From Chloroflexus sp. Y-396-1 (GTDB lineage Bacteria; Chloroflexota; Chloroflexia; Chloroflexales; Chloroflexaceae), in the NCBI RefSeq assembly GCF_000516515.1, contig NZ_KI911784.1:2078881-2142880 (forward strand): a stretch of DNA of 64,000 bases, given 5' to 3'. The notes under the pieces are model-generated. The model was given only the letters and a program-made list of their open reading frames with translations. It was not told where the DNA came from and ran no database searches. Positions 44,301 to 51,927 of the stretch are shown in pieces; position 1 is the stretch's first letter; each line of letters begins with the position of its first letter. The position numbers and the translations under genes are program-made.

Positions 44301-44963
44301 CACGGGGCACTCCATCGGGTATTGTGTGCGCGTTCCGGACGTGAAGCCCTGAACATCCTTCACCAACAAGCGGTTCATCTGGTGTTGCTGGATTTGATGA
44401 TGCCGGAGATGGATGGCTTTACCTTGTTGCAGATGATGCGCGAACATCCACAGTTGCGCGAGATTCCGGTTATTGTCATTACCGGACGCACCCTCACCGA
44501 GGAAGATATGGCGCGTCTCAGTCAAGGGGTTACCACTGTGCTCAGTAAAGGTATGTTCAGCGCGAGTGAAACCCTCGCCCATTTACAGATCGCCCTCGAA
44601 CGGCGGCGTCGTCTAAGCGATCAGGCGCAAATCCTGGTCCGGAAAGCAATGGCCTATATCCATAGCTATTATGCCCATCCGATCACCCGCCAGGATATTG
44701 CGCACTACGTCGGGATGAGTGAAGACTATCTGACCCACTGTTTTCGGCAGGAACTGGGTACAACGCCGGTCGAATATCTCAACCGGTACCGGGTCCTGCA
44801 GGCACGTCGGCTGCTCGTTGAGAGTGATAAAAGTATTACCAACATCGCCCTGGAAGTAGGTTTTTCTAGCAGTAGCTATTTCAGTCGGGTGTTCCGCAAG
44901 GAGGTTGGGCTTTCACCCGAAGAGTATCGACGGCTAGGAGGCAATGGAACTGTGCAACTGTGA
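41349..44963 (+). CDS. Soluble hybrid sensor: LacI-type ligand domain, histidine kinase, two receivers, AraC output
   Basis: A 1204-residue protein without membrane helices. A periplasmic-binding-protein-like sensor of LacI type comes first (about 15-310; RPTIGVIAGWQFYG, LLASNDESALGAMAAL, IIGFDDRPEA). A helical linker is followed by a HisKA domain with SMVSHELQTPLN and a HATPase with LNLVVNAIKFT and GIGLGLAIC. Receiver 1 has its phospho-Asp replaced (VVLNATEG). Receiver 2 is canonical (VDDDPD, LLDLMMPEMDG). The C-terminal AraC helix-turn-helix pair (about 1105-1200) contains SEDYLTHCFRQELG and GFSSSSYFSRVFRKEVG. It combines sensing, phosphotransfer and DNA binding in one chain. The ligand is probably a sugar; the targets are unknown. 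Confidence 0.88.
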   Translation: MQKTRAMVHHSRRPTIGVIAGWQFYGTALTMSYLSPIYLGIRQAAHDMGCNLLLACGMGPSAQIDDPPQPAWFAVSDGTNFVPVGPWNTHGLIVINPLQRPERSQMVQAIRAAGHPVIFVGSGEVGSTIVADNTAGIQQALHHLIEHGHRQIAFIAGSQHDLEGDTGDRLRAFQEGMARFGIEVDPRLIVFGNHVFAGGYSAVKRLLATHMPFTAVLASNDESALGAMAALRDHGRRVPEDVAIIGFDDRPEALLAEPALTSVQIPLFKLGYRALELMVRHIRDREPLPALIQVPTRLVIRESCGCSQNAVLADTLEMITLQVDAPAYADVQASVILSMSELLGQRLHGFTREEITHFCQQLLESFLTGVQSADPDQFRSTLARLLKQVALAGDDAHDWQLAISFLRDVCPRLLDASLRDRAQKLLDEARITISAAMRFQHWHYRYGQQQISNWVGRLTARLLTALAESDIYDILARHLPELQIPLLWIGFFESERDDPVAWCRLRAITVPQQPVIRIRSRTFPPAQWLDSKEPFRLILIPLIGVDGETGFVVFDCAQLDLYGTIVQQISAALNAAHLHRTATEGRRLAEEANRLKSRFLSMVSHELQTPLNLIVGMSDLLLRESAEGVQQLPMQVRHDLKRIHANARHLSRLISDVLDLTSSDAGQLRLAYEVVDVGAVMRAVAEIGQQMAADKHLVWHDAIPSEGPWVWGDRTRLHQIALNLVVNAIKFTSQGSVSLSVTTEADAVTITVRDTGLGLSAAEQAHIFDEFQRSERSIERGYSGIGLGLAICKRLVALHGGTIGVHSSGIEGEGSTFFFRLPTIARPTGKIRRQPSSVSTRPHVLLLSRQNDERLQHYLEKRGFIVRFFSVEESAAWLSELSARNYSAVVLNATEGDQVWWQTVRVLKANPATRNLPLLCYGMNEHHGAIIELDYLTKPIELADLTRVLDQYWLNTDPAATTHTVLVVDDDPDTRELHARIVQAHGALHRVLCARSGREALNILHQQAVHLVLLDLMMPEMDGFTLLQMMREHPQLREIPVIVITGRTLTEEDMARLSQGVTTVLSKGMFSASETLAHLQIALERRRRLSDQAQILVRKAMAYIHSYYAHPITRQDIAHYVGMSEDYLTHCFRQELGTTPVEYLNRYRVLQARRLLVESDKSITNIALEVGFSSSSYFSRVFRKEVGLSPEEYRRLGGNGTVQL

Positions 44964-45149
44964 TGATCGGTTTCACGTCTGACGATCGTCCGAATATGAC
45001 CCTGCCGACGGTAGAGAGACGGAGCAGCACGCACGGCAGTTGGGGATGTACTGATGCAAACTGCCCATCAAAACTCGATCAGAATCGTGTAACTTTTTGC
45101 CTCCTCATACGGTTTCTATATCAAAAGCATATCCGTGTGAGGAGAGCCT

Positions 45150-45923
45150 ATGAATCGTCGAACCCCGCTGATTGTCCTGCTTACGCTAATCGTTGTCTGT
45201 CCAGCTCTGCTAGCCGCTACAACGACGCCTCCAGTTCCTCTATTGCCTCCACCACCCCTCATTCTCGGCGTTGAACAGCTCTCCTCAACCGGATGGGCAT
45301 TGCTGGTGCAGTGTCCTTATCCGCCGCAAGACCTGTATATCTGGACCAAAGATGCGTCGCTGCAACGACCACAACAGCTCACCGCGTCGGAACCTTCGCG
45401 TTGGCGAGCGCAATTCACAGGATCATTGCCCAGCATGATAACGATTTACGGCTGTGGTCAGCAGGCGGCACTGATGATAACTTCCCCGACCGGGCCGTCG
45501 TGGTTGGGATGGTTGTTTCTGGCCGGGCTGGTGGTTGCCGGCTTGCTCGGCGTGCGGCTCGTCAAACGTTGGCGAGCCAGAGCAATACCGCTATCGGCGC
45601 CGGCACCAGCACCGACCTGGTATATTCACCTGCACGATGAACAGGGTGAACGAACGGTGGCCCTGCCCATCGGCATTTTCACAATCGGGAGTGATCCTGC
45701 CTGCCACCTGACCGTCTTTGGTACCGACATTGCATTGCGTCACGCTCACCTGATCGCTAGCGAGACGAGTGCGCACATTGTTGATCTCGCCAGTCCCTCT
45801 GGCGTGTTCAGTGGTCCGGTACGGAGAAGGCTCCGTCCCCATACCCCTACGCCTATTGGTGAAGAAGATTTCTGGCTTGGCGCAACCGTGCGTCTACGGC
45901 TTGCTCGTGAGCGTGCCCTCTAA
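45150..45923 (+). CDS. Membrane-anchored FHA domain protein
   Basis: A 257-residue protein with a signal-like N-terminal helix (about 5-25), an outer beta domain (about 35-112), one membrane helix (about 116-137), and a cytoplasmic FHA domain (about 155-250) containing FTIGSDPACHLTV and RHAHL, the phosphothreonine-binding residues. FHA domains bind partners phosphorylated by Ser/Thr kinases; none is encoded nearby. GAGGAG lies 6 bases before the ATG. The gene is separated from the sensor by 186 bp and converges on the next gene with only 3 bases between stops. Confidence 0.75.
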   Translation: MNRRTPLIVLLTLIVVCPALLAATTTPPVPLLPPPPLILGVEQLSSTGWALLVQCPYPPQDLYIWTKDASLQRPQQLTASEPSRWRAQFTGSLPSMITIYGCGQQAALMITSPTGPSWLGWLFLAGLVVAGLLGVRLVKRWRARAIPLSAPAPAPTWYIHLHDEQGERTVALPIGIFTIGSDPACHLTVFGTDIALRHAHLIASETSAHIVDLASPSGVFSGPVRRRLRPHTPTPIGEEDFWLGATVRLRLARERAL

Positions 45924-45926
45924 CTG

Positions 45927-46586
45927 CTACTCGGTCACACTCTGACGGCTCGCTATCAGAAAGACCGGAGGTCGCACACGCAACATAAGGCCAAGATCAA
46001 CCAGAATATGAATAAAAATAACCGTCCAGATGTCCTGGTAAAGATAGAGGCACAGACTCCAGCCCAATACCAATGCCATCTCGGCGAGTGGTCGTAGCTT
46101 GCGAATCCGCATTGAACGCGGCGAGTCGTCGAGGTGCGGGGGAAGATATGGCAACCAGAACAATCCATGAATCACGCCACCGTATATCACAAATGCGGTA
46201 AAGCCGACCGCAAAGCCCAGCGATCCTACCAGACCCGGCCAGAACTGAGCTGCCAGCCCGTTGCCAATCCAGTCTCCTAGGCGATAGACCGTAGCAAATG
46301 CCAGTGTTTCGATGACGCCGTTGCCGATGCTGAAGATGACGGTAGGCCCTAGCAAGAATGGTCGACCATCATGGCGCGCCACCATTACGTACAGTACCTG
46401 GCTGAAAGCGAAGCTGACCAGCAAAAACACGACAAACCAGGGATTCGCTAGGGTTGCTGCTACATTCCAGCTCCTGAGCCAATCACCTAGCAGCGGTATA
46501 CCTATTAACAACGAGATGAGCCAGTAGAACAGAATGTACTGATCCAGGCGACTCAGAGTGCGTTGTTTGGTCAGTTCAAACTCCAT
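45927..46586 (-). CDS. Six-helix membrane protein of unknown function
   Basis: A 219-residue protein, almost entirely hydrophobic, with about six helices starting near residues 15, 45, 75, 110, 130 and 175. The loops are short; one is rich in Pro, Arg and Asp (LPPHLDDSPRSMRIRKLRP). It does not show the EExxxR motif of CPBP proteases. ATG 46586 has GGAG upstream and is preferred to 46625. I do not recognise the family. Confidence 0.55.
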   Translation of the reverse strand: MEFELTKQRTLSRLDQYILFYWLISLLIGIPLLGDWLRSWNVAATLANPWFVVFLLVSFAFSQVLYVMVARHDGRPFLLGPTVIFSIGNGVIETLAFATVYRLGDWIGNGLAAQFWPGLVGSLGFAVGFTAFVIYGGVIHGLFWLPYLPPHLDDSPRSMRIRKLRPLAEMALVLGWSLCLYLYQDIWTVIFIHILVDLGLMLRVRPPVFLIASRQSVTE

Positions 46587-47130
46587 AATGATAGTACTCC
46601 GTTTGCTTTTGATTGTCGTGTACAAGAGTTGTTTATATGCAATATCTTAGCATGCTTTGCACAGTTTGCCTAGATCAGAAACCTGCAAATTGTTGCGTAG
46701 ATGTGTGCATTTTTGCCCGCATGCTGCAAGGCGTTATCACGACGCTCGCCTGAGCCGGGTCAGGTTAGACAGCCGTGCGTCCTGACTATCTCTACATCCT
46801 GTGGTGCATGGGTAGGGCTTTTCAACGTTTGCAGTTTTTGGTTGTGTTCGCTGATGCGCATCTTTCCCCACGCTCACGCCGCTCTCTGGTCTGCGCTGGT
46901 GGTCTGTGTGCGCGAGTGGCTGGCCCGCGTCTTGCAGCGGCATTTCATTGACTAGCCGGTATCACTACTTCTAAAACGAGGTGTGCGGGTCGTGCGTGGG
47001 CCCGTGTCCTACATTGGCAGAACCCACGACCGTTTCAGGAACGCGCCAAAAGGGTGGGTTGGGCGCCGAACAGCATCGGTGCACCAACGTGCGTCTGGAC
47101 GCACGCACTGCGGGCAGATTTGTAACTACT
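46587..47130. other. Non-coding gap, no gene recognised
   Basis: About 540 bp upstream of the repeats at 47131. There are several short open frames but no ribosome site or protein-like composition. The base composition is more GC-rich than the flanks. Confidence 0.4.
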
Positions 47131-47172
47131 CTCTCATCCCTATTTCTCCTTACCCATCTCCTTCACCCTGGT
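47131..47172 (+). repeat. 42-bp direct repeat, copy 1
   Basis: The pyrimidine-rich segment CTCTCATCCCTATTTCTCC... recurs exactly 100 bases downstream in diverged form. Confidence 0.5.
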
Positions 47173-47230
47173 CCTCGTCCTCTCTCAACCTGGTAGGGGA
47201 AGGGGGAGACTGGGCAGCTTTGGACCCCCC

Positions 47231-47271
47231 CTCTCACTCCTATTTTCTCTTTCCCAACTCCTTTAGCTGGT
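47231..47271 (+). repeat. 42-bp direct repeat, copy 2
   Basis: Second copy, beginning CTCTCACTCCTATTTTCTC and ending at GCTGGT, just before the FAH gene promoter. Confidence 0.5.
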
Positions 47272-47289
47272 ACTCCACGCAGCACAACC

Positions 47290-47298
47290 TGGTATGAT
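47290..47298 (+). promoter_or_regulatory. Extended -10 box before the FAH-family gene
   Basis: TGGTATGAT, 40 bases before the GTG start, identical to the box before the chain-length gene. No -35 is apparent. Confidence 0.35.
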
Positions 47299-47337
47299 AT
47301 GGGATAGAGCATAGTAGTTCGATAAAGGGAGTCTGTT

Positions 47338-48336
47338 GTGCGTCTCGTCAGTTTTATTCCGCCCGATGGTGGACCTGCCCGAGCGGGCGTCCTGCTCGGC
47401 GACACAGTTATCGATCTGGCTGCTGCCGCTCCTTTGGTGAGCGAGGATGCCTCTGATGTGTCCTGGGATATGCTCACCCTGCTACGCGCTGATCACCCAG
47501 AGGTTAATCTGGCGACTGCCGCTGAGATTGTGCAGGCTGTGGTCAATCTAATGGGTAGTGAAGATACAACAACAGCCGACGATTTCGATTGGCATGGTGG
47601 GTTAACCATTGGTGATACTGCATTGATCTTGCCGGTTACCCAGGTGCGTGTCGTATCACCGTTACCTCAGGTCGTCTCCTTACGCGAATTTGATGCGCTC
47701 GTTGATGATCAGACCGCAGCATTACGTCAGGCGGCGGGGTATTGGGTCGGTGATCGCCATCAGCCTGCATTCCGTTTTGCCGGACATACGGCCATCTACG
47801 GCCCTGATGAACGGATCGAATTGCCAACGATGGCGCCACTCGACTGTGGTATGGCATTAGGGTGTGTGATTGGTCGTTCGGGCCGTGATGTTGCGCCCGA
47901 AGAGGCTGAGGCGTATATCGCCGGGTATCTGTTGGTGAATGCCTGGACTGTTCGTGATCCGCTGCTGAATGCACGTCGTCCGCGTGATTTTGCGACCTCG
48001 CTTGGGCCGTGGCTGGTAACTCCCGATGAACTCGAATATTACCGTGACGATGACGGGCGTTTGTTGTTGACACTACATCTGATGATCAATGGTCGTGATG
48101 TTAGCTATTATCATACCGGCTTGATGCGTTTTTCATTCGCTGAGCTGATAGCTTTCGCCAGCCAGGATACCTGGTTACAGCCGGGCGAGATTATCGTTAG
48201 CGGAGTGGCTGCTGGTGGGTGTCTGCTCGATATTCACGGCGATAGTGGGCCATGGTTACGTCATGGTGATGAGGTGGTGCTGGTGTGCTCTGAACTGGGG
48301 CAATTGCGCTCTCCAATCGGATGGTTGTCAGAGTAA
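47338..48336 (+). CDS. Fumarylacetoacetate hydrolase-fold protein lacking metal ligands
   Basis: A 332-residue protein. Residues 1-95 form the N-terminal domain, and the FAH fold spans about 105-330 (SPLPQVVSLREF, GPDERIELP, IAGYLLVNAWTVRD, WLQPGEIIVSG). In catalytic members the metal is held by a Glu-x-Glu pair in the strand before V-I-G; here that strand reads LDCGMALGCVIG, with G171 and A173 at those places. D207 is retained. The protein may have lost metal-dependent hydrolase activity or use another mechanism. The start is GTG with GGGAG upstream. The next gene is convergent. Confidence 0.78.
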   Translation: MRLVSFIPPDGGPARAGVLLGDTVIDLAAAAPLVSEDASDVSWDMLTLLRADHPEVNLATAAEIVQAVVNLMGSEDTTTADDFDWHGGLTIGDTALILPVTQVRVVSPLPQVVSLREFDALVDDQTAALRQAAGYWVGDRHQPAFRFAGHTAIYGPDERIELPTMAPLDCGMALGCVIGRSGRDVAPEEAEAYIAGYLLVNAWTVRDPLLNARRPRDFATSLGPWLVTPDELEYYRDDDGRLLLTLHLMINGRDVSYYHTGLMRFSFAELIAFASQDTWLQPGEIIVSGVAAGGCLLDIHGDSGPWLRHGDEVVLVCSELGQLRSPIGWLSE

Positions 48337-48420
48337 GCCTGGTGCGTTCTCGCACATTTTCTACTTGCTCACACTATTGGCGGGTTCCCAACTCTTTCTT
48401 TCGGCGAGAAGGAAGGAGTT

Positions 48421-49161
48421 TCAGACAAACCAACGGGGCAGGAGCGCCAACAAGCCACGAACCCGTTCCCGCAACTCATCACGTGCAACCACGAAGGCTG
48501 CGTATCGTTGTTCATAACTACCGGTTACCGCTGCTGGATCGGCGATACTCCAGTGGATATGGCGTACAGCCTCTGGCCACACTGGACACTCCTCGCGAGC
48601 GATGTCACATACCGTCACGATGAGGTCAGGTTGCTGATCGATAATGGCGTTGATTGATTTGGCAATCTGCTGATCAATCGGTATTCCGACCTCTTTCATA
48701 ACGGCAATTGCCAGTGGATGAACCGGTTGAGGCGACGTACCGGCACTTATCGCGTGCACCTGACCCTTGCTCAATACTCGTAACCATGCCTCGGCCATTT
48801 GCGAACGGGCACTGTTGGCCCGGCATAGAAATGCAACCTTAATCGACGGTAAACGAAGCGGTAATGTATTAGGTAGCGCTAATTCATACCCAATCTGTTC
48901 GAGCAAATCGGTAAACGATGATAAATTGAGGCTATAGTAGACGATGCGCTTATCAACATCACTGCGGTGTGTATTGATGAATCCAGCCTGACGCAGGACA
49001 TTCAGGTGGTACGAAACCAGGTTTTGCGCCAGACCGATGCCTGCTACTAATTCATTAACCGGACGGTCACTTTCACGCAGCATCGTGATCAGTTTCCAGC
49101 GTGTCTCGTCAGCCAGTAAACGCAAGCCTGTGAGTGCTGATAGCGAAGATATCGTACCCAT
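48421..49161 (-). CDS. ArsR-type regulator fused to arsenate reductase / LMW phosphatase
   Basis: A 246-residue protein. Residues 1-95 are an ArsR winged helix (GLAQNLVSYHLNVLRQAGF is the recognition region). Residues 106-246 are a low-molecular-weight phosphatase/ArsC domain with the P-loop C113-x5-R119-S120, the redox cysteines C185 and C192 (VTVCDIAREECPVWP), and the acid D208-P209. This is the thioredoxin-linked arsenate reductase pattern. The regulator half contains no cysteine, so the usual ELCVC arsenite site is missing. No arsenite exporter is nearby. A sensor-enzyme in which the catalytic half reports to the DNA-binding half is possible. Confidence 0.85.
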   Translation of the reverse strand: MGTISSLSALTGLRLLADETRWKLITMLRESDRPVNELVAGIGLAQNLVSYHLNVLRQAGFINTHRSDVDKRIVYYSLNLSSFTDLLEQIGYELALPNTLPLRLPSIKVAFLCRANSARSQMAEAWLRVLSKGQVHAISAGTSPQPVHPLAIAVMKEVGIPIDQQIAKSINAIIDQQPDLIVTVCDIAREECPVWPEAVRHIHWSIADPAAVTGSYEQRYAAFVVARDELRERVRGLLALLPRWFV

Positions 49162-49374
49162 AGCGATTCGCTTTTATCTGCAAGGTGATCCTGCTGCCTA
49201 GCATACCAGCGCCGATAAAGTTTGACAACTCGTCTATGTTGAGTGTCTACTGGGGTAGATGAAGATCTTGTACCAGCAAGCGGAACCATGGATCAGAGAG
49301 GGGGCAGCGTTCTCTGCTTCGGTTCACCGATGCACCAGCGCAGGTACACTGACGATGATCCCATCCTTACTACC

Positions 49375-49496
49375 GCTGATCGCGCCCCCCGCACGTGTCA
49401 GGGTACGCGGGCCTCTGGGCCGACGCCCTGTGGTCGCTGATCGCGCCCCCCGCGCGTGTCAGGGTACGCGGGCCTCTGGCCCGCCGGTGCAGTGGT
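49375..49496 (+). repeat. 61-bp tandem duplication containing the GGGCC palindrome
   Basis: Two units (49375-49435 and 49436-49496), nearly identical at the start (GCTGATCGCGCCCCCCGC) and diverging at the end. Each carries the GCGGGCC-TCT-GGNCCG palindrome; the second is perfect at 49468-49484. Confidence 0.8.
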
Positions 49497-49523
49497 CGGC
49501 TAGAACACATTAAGCCACCCCCT

Positions 49524-49680
49524 GCCCCCCGTAAGCGGGGGGCTTATCTTATAGGAGGCGAGTTAACTCGGGTTGTAGCCTTCCCCCTGCTTTGCAAGAT
49601 GTAAGGGCTTGTGGGGAGCTTACAGGAGGGGGCTTGCAAGGGTCTTACAGAGGGGCTTACAAGGGGATACTTGCGAGATG
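49524..49680. repeat. Strong GC hairpin followed by degenerate GGGGCTTRCAAGG repeats
   Basis: GCCCCCCG-TAAG-CGGGGGGC (49524-49543) is an 8-bp hairpin. From about 49600 to 49680 the motif GGGGCTT(A/G)CAAGG recurs in at least three degenerate copies with intervening CTTACAG. No gene is seen in 49162-50159. Confidence 0.5.
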
Positions 49681-49983
49681 AGAAAGGGGAAGCTAGCGGA
49701 ACAGGCCATCGTGCGCTTACGCAGGGTAAATGCGGGCTAAAAGCTAATGACAAAGAGCGGTAAACAGGTCATTTGGTAATCATAGGGATAAGCTACCGCC
49801 TTTACCCCCCACTGCGGTTGGTACGATTGGTACCGATAGTGATGACACAGATATTGGCGATTCCGTTACCTGCTGCAATGTAGGATTGCCAACATCATTC
49901 ATCGAAGCAATCACAGAGTTATTCTGTCAGGCCCTACCTCGGCAGTACGAAGAGATGTTATCCGGAAAACGGTATCACATTAA

Positions 49984-50011
49984 TAGGGGCAGGTTGGAAA
50001 CCCGCCCCTAC
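49984..50011. repeat. Hairpin TAGGGGC..GCCCCTA
   Basis: The arms TAGGGGC-N-GGTT and AACC-N-GCCCCTA form an imperfect hairpin, typical of short interspersed palindromes. It is the only copy noticed in the window. Confidence 0.5.
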
Positions 50012-50159
50012 CTGCCATGTTGCCCGGAGAAGATGAAGCCGACCGAGCTAATGGACGTCGTTACATCTGATACCGCTACCGCGTGCGGAAGAGCAATATC
50101 CCATTGATAACGACGACCACTTCCAAAAATCTTTTCCTTGCGCCCAATTTATCGACCGA

Positions 50160-51827
50160 TTACGGTCGTAATAACTTCCTTCCCGCCAGTATTGCTCCGG
50201 CAGCAAGTGCACCGACGCCAAGGGCCAGTGGCCCCCAGCGACGAGTGTGCGTATCGGCCAGCACGACACGAGCCGTATTGTAGCCGCTCGCGCCGAAAAC
50301 GCCACCGCCCGGATGGGTACTAGCGCCGGTCAGATAAAGCCCACGAATCGGTGTGCGATAACGGGCCAGCTCTGGCAGTGGCCGGAAAAAGAACATCTGG
50401 TCAAAGCTCATCTCGACGTGCATCACGTTGCCGTGTAGCAAACCGATCCGGCGTTCGAGGTCGAGCGGGCTTTGGATAAAACGGTCGATAATCTTACCGC
50501 GCATATTTGGCGCATAACGGTACAGAACTTCGAGAATGGAGTCGGCAACCGACTCACGAATATCATCCCAGTGTCGGCCATCACTAAGCTTGTACGGAAA
50601 GTATTGTGCCCAGAGGAAGACCGTGTGTTTACCGGGTGGGGCAACATCGGGATCAATCGCCGAAAAAGTCATGGCAATGACCGCTGGTTCCCGACTCGGT
50701 TCGCCGCGTAGATAGTCTTCGTAAGCTCGCCGTACATAATTCATGCTTGGGCTAAGCAGTTGCAGCCCGTGGTGACTTTCGTGTGGCCGACCATAGCTAC
50801 GCGCCGCAATATAATCGGGCAGTTCTTCAGCGGCACAACGCACCGTCATGCCAAAACCATTCCCAATCCGAATGTGTTTGAGGCGACGCACCAGTTCGGG
50901 GCTGAGGTGTTCACTACCTACCAGTTGTAAGAACGTTGTCAGGACATGAGCGTTTGACACAACAATCGGCGCCGAGTAGCGCTGTCCGTCAGCCGTCTCA
51001 ACTCCCTGTACACGTCCATTCTGAACCAGAATACGACGTACCGGCGCATCGAGCACCACTTCACCACCCATAGCCTGGAGCGAACGGGCCATCGCCTGGG
51101 TCAGCATACCCGAACCACCACGCGGGTGTTTCGCACCACTGTAATGGAGCATTGCATGCCAGCCAAAGAAATCGCCGGCGCCGATTTCATCTGGTGGTGG
51201 CCCACTTTGTGCAGCCAGCCAGGTCATAGCAGCCCGCATTGCCTCACTTTCAAACGTCTCTTCAATGAGTTGCGCATAGCTGGTAAAGAGCCGTCGCGTG
51301 ACTTCAAGCACTTTTCGTTCTGCTTTGGGCAAGTAGGGGATGCTGGAAGCTACTTTGCCAAACAGCCGGGTGACCGATGGTGGATTGAGAAAAACGTCGA
51401 AAACCGCTTCGTTCAGTGGTGTCCAGAAATCAAGAAAGCGCCGATAAGCCTCGGCATCGCGCGGACTAACGGTGGCGATGCTCTGGCAGGTACGCTCTAC
51501 ATCGCGGTAGAAGTAGATCGCACCACTACCATCGGGAAGCGGATAGAAGGCATACGGATCCATGTCAATGTACTCGAGACCGTAACGCTCGAGTTCGAGA
51601 TCACGCACAATCGGCGTCAGATGGATCATGATATGGGCTGATGAGCCAACATCAATCTTGTAACCGGGAATGACCTCTTCGGTGCAGACGGCCCCACCCA
51701 CAATGGGGCGTCGTTCGAGCACCAATACACGCTTGCCGGCTTTGGCCAGATACCCGGCACAGGTCAAACCATTGTGACCGCCACCAACGATAATCACATC
51801 GTAATCGCTAGCTCTGGGCATGGGCAA
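50160..51827 (-). CDS. CrtO/phytoene-desaturase-like FAD oxidoreductase
   Basis: A 555-residue protein. The N-terminal dinucleotide site reads DVIIVGGGHNGLTCAGYLAKAG, followed by VLVLERRPIVGGA, and the C-terminal FAD-contacting motif is RGLYLTGASTHPGGGVFGASGYNTA. The middle has the features of carotenoid ketolase/desaturase relatives (PLPDGSGAIYFYRDVERT, SGMLTQAMARSLQAMGGEV). A last helix (about 530-548) may anchor it to the membrane. In phototrophic Chloroflexi such enzymes act on carotenoids; the exact reaction (ketolation, desaturation or other) is not decided by the sequence. No other crt gene is in the window. Confidence 0.8.
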   Translation of the reverse strand: MPMPRASDYDVIIVGGGHNGLTCAGYLAKAGKRVLVLERRPIVGGAVCTEEVIPGYKIDVGSSAHIMIHLTPIVRDLELERYGLEYIDMDPYAFYPLPDGSGAIYFYRDVERTCQSIATVSPRDAEAYRRFLDFWTPLNEAVFDVFLNPPSVTRLFGKVASSIPYLPKAERKVLEVTRRLFTSYAQLIEETFESEAMRAAMTWLAAQSGPPPDEIGAGDFFGWHAMLHYSGAKHPRGGSGMLTQAMARSLQAMGGEVVLDAPVRRILVQNGRVQGVETADGQRYSAPIVVSNAHVLTTFLQLVGSEHLSPELVRRLKHIRIGNGFGMTVRCAAEELPDYIAARSYGRPHESHHGLQLLSPSMNYVRRAYEDYLRGEPSREPAVIAMTFSAIDPDVAPPGKHTVFLWAQYFPYKLSDGRHWDDIRESVADSILEVLYRYAPNMRGKIIDRFIQSPLDLERRIGLLHGNVMHVEMSFDQMFFFRPLPELARYRTPIRGLYLTGASTHPGGGVFGASGYNTARVVLADTHTRRWGPLALGVGALAAGAILAGRKLLRP

Positions 51828-51927
51828 CCTTTCTCGCAGTGTTCACAAATCTATCCATGATCAGTATACATCCATCTTGCTGGAGGTCTGGTCGAGATAT
51901 TGCAACTCAATCTCAAGCGCCGCCAGT

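Noticed and set aside
46701-47297. Short frames in the gap before the FAH-family gene
   Set aside because: There is no ribosome site, no hydrophobic or domain pattern, and two frames overlap the direct repeats.
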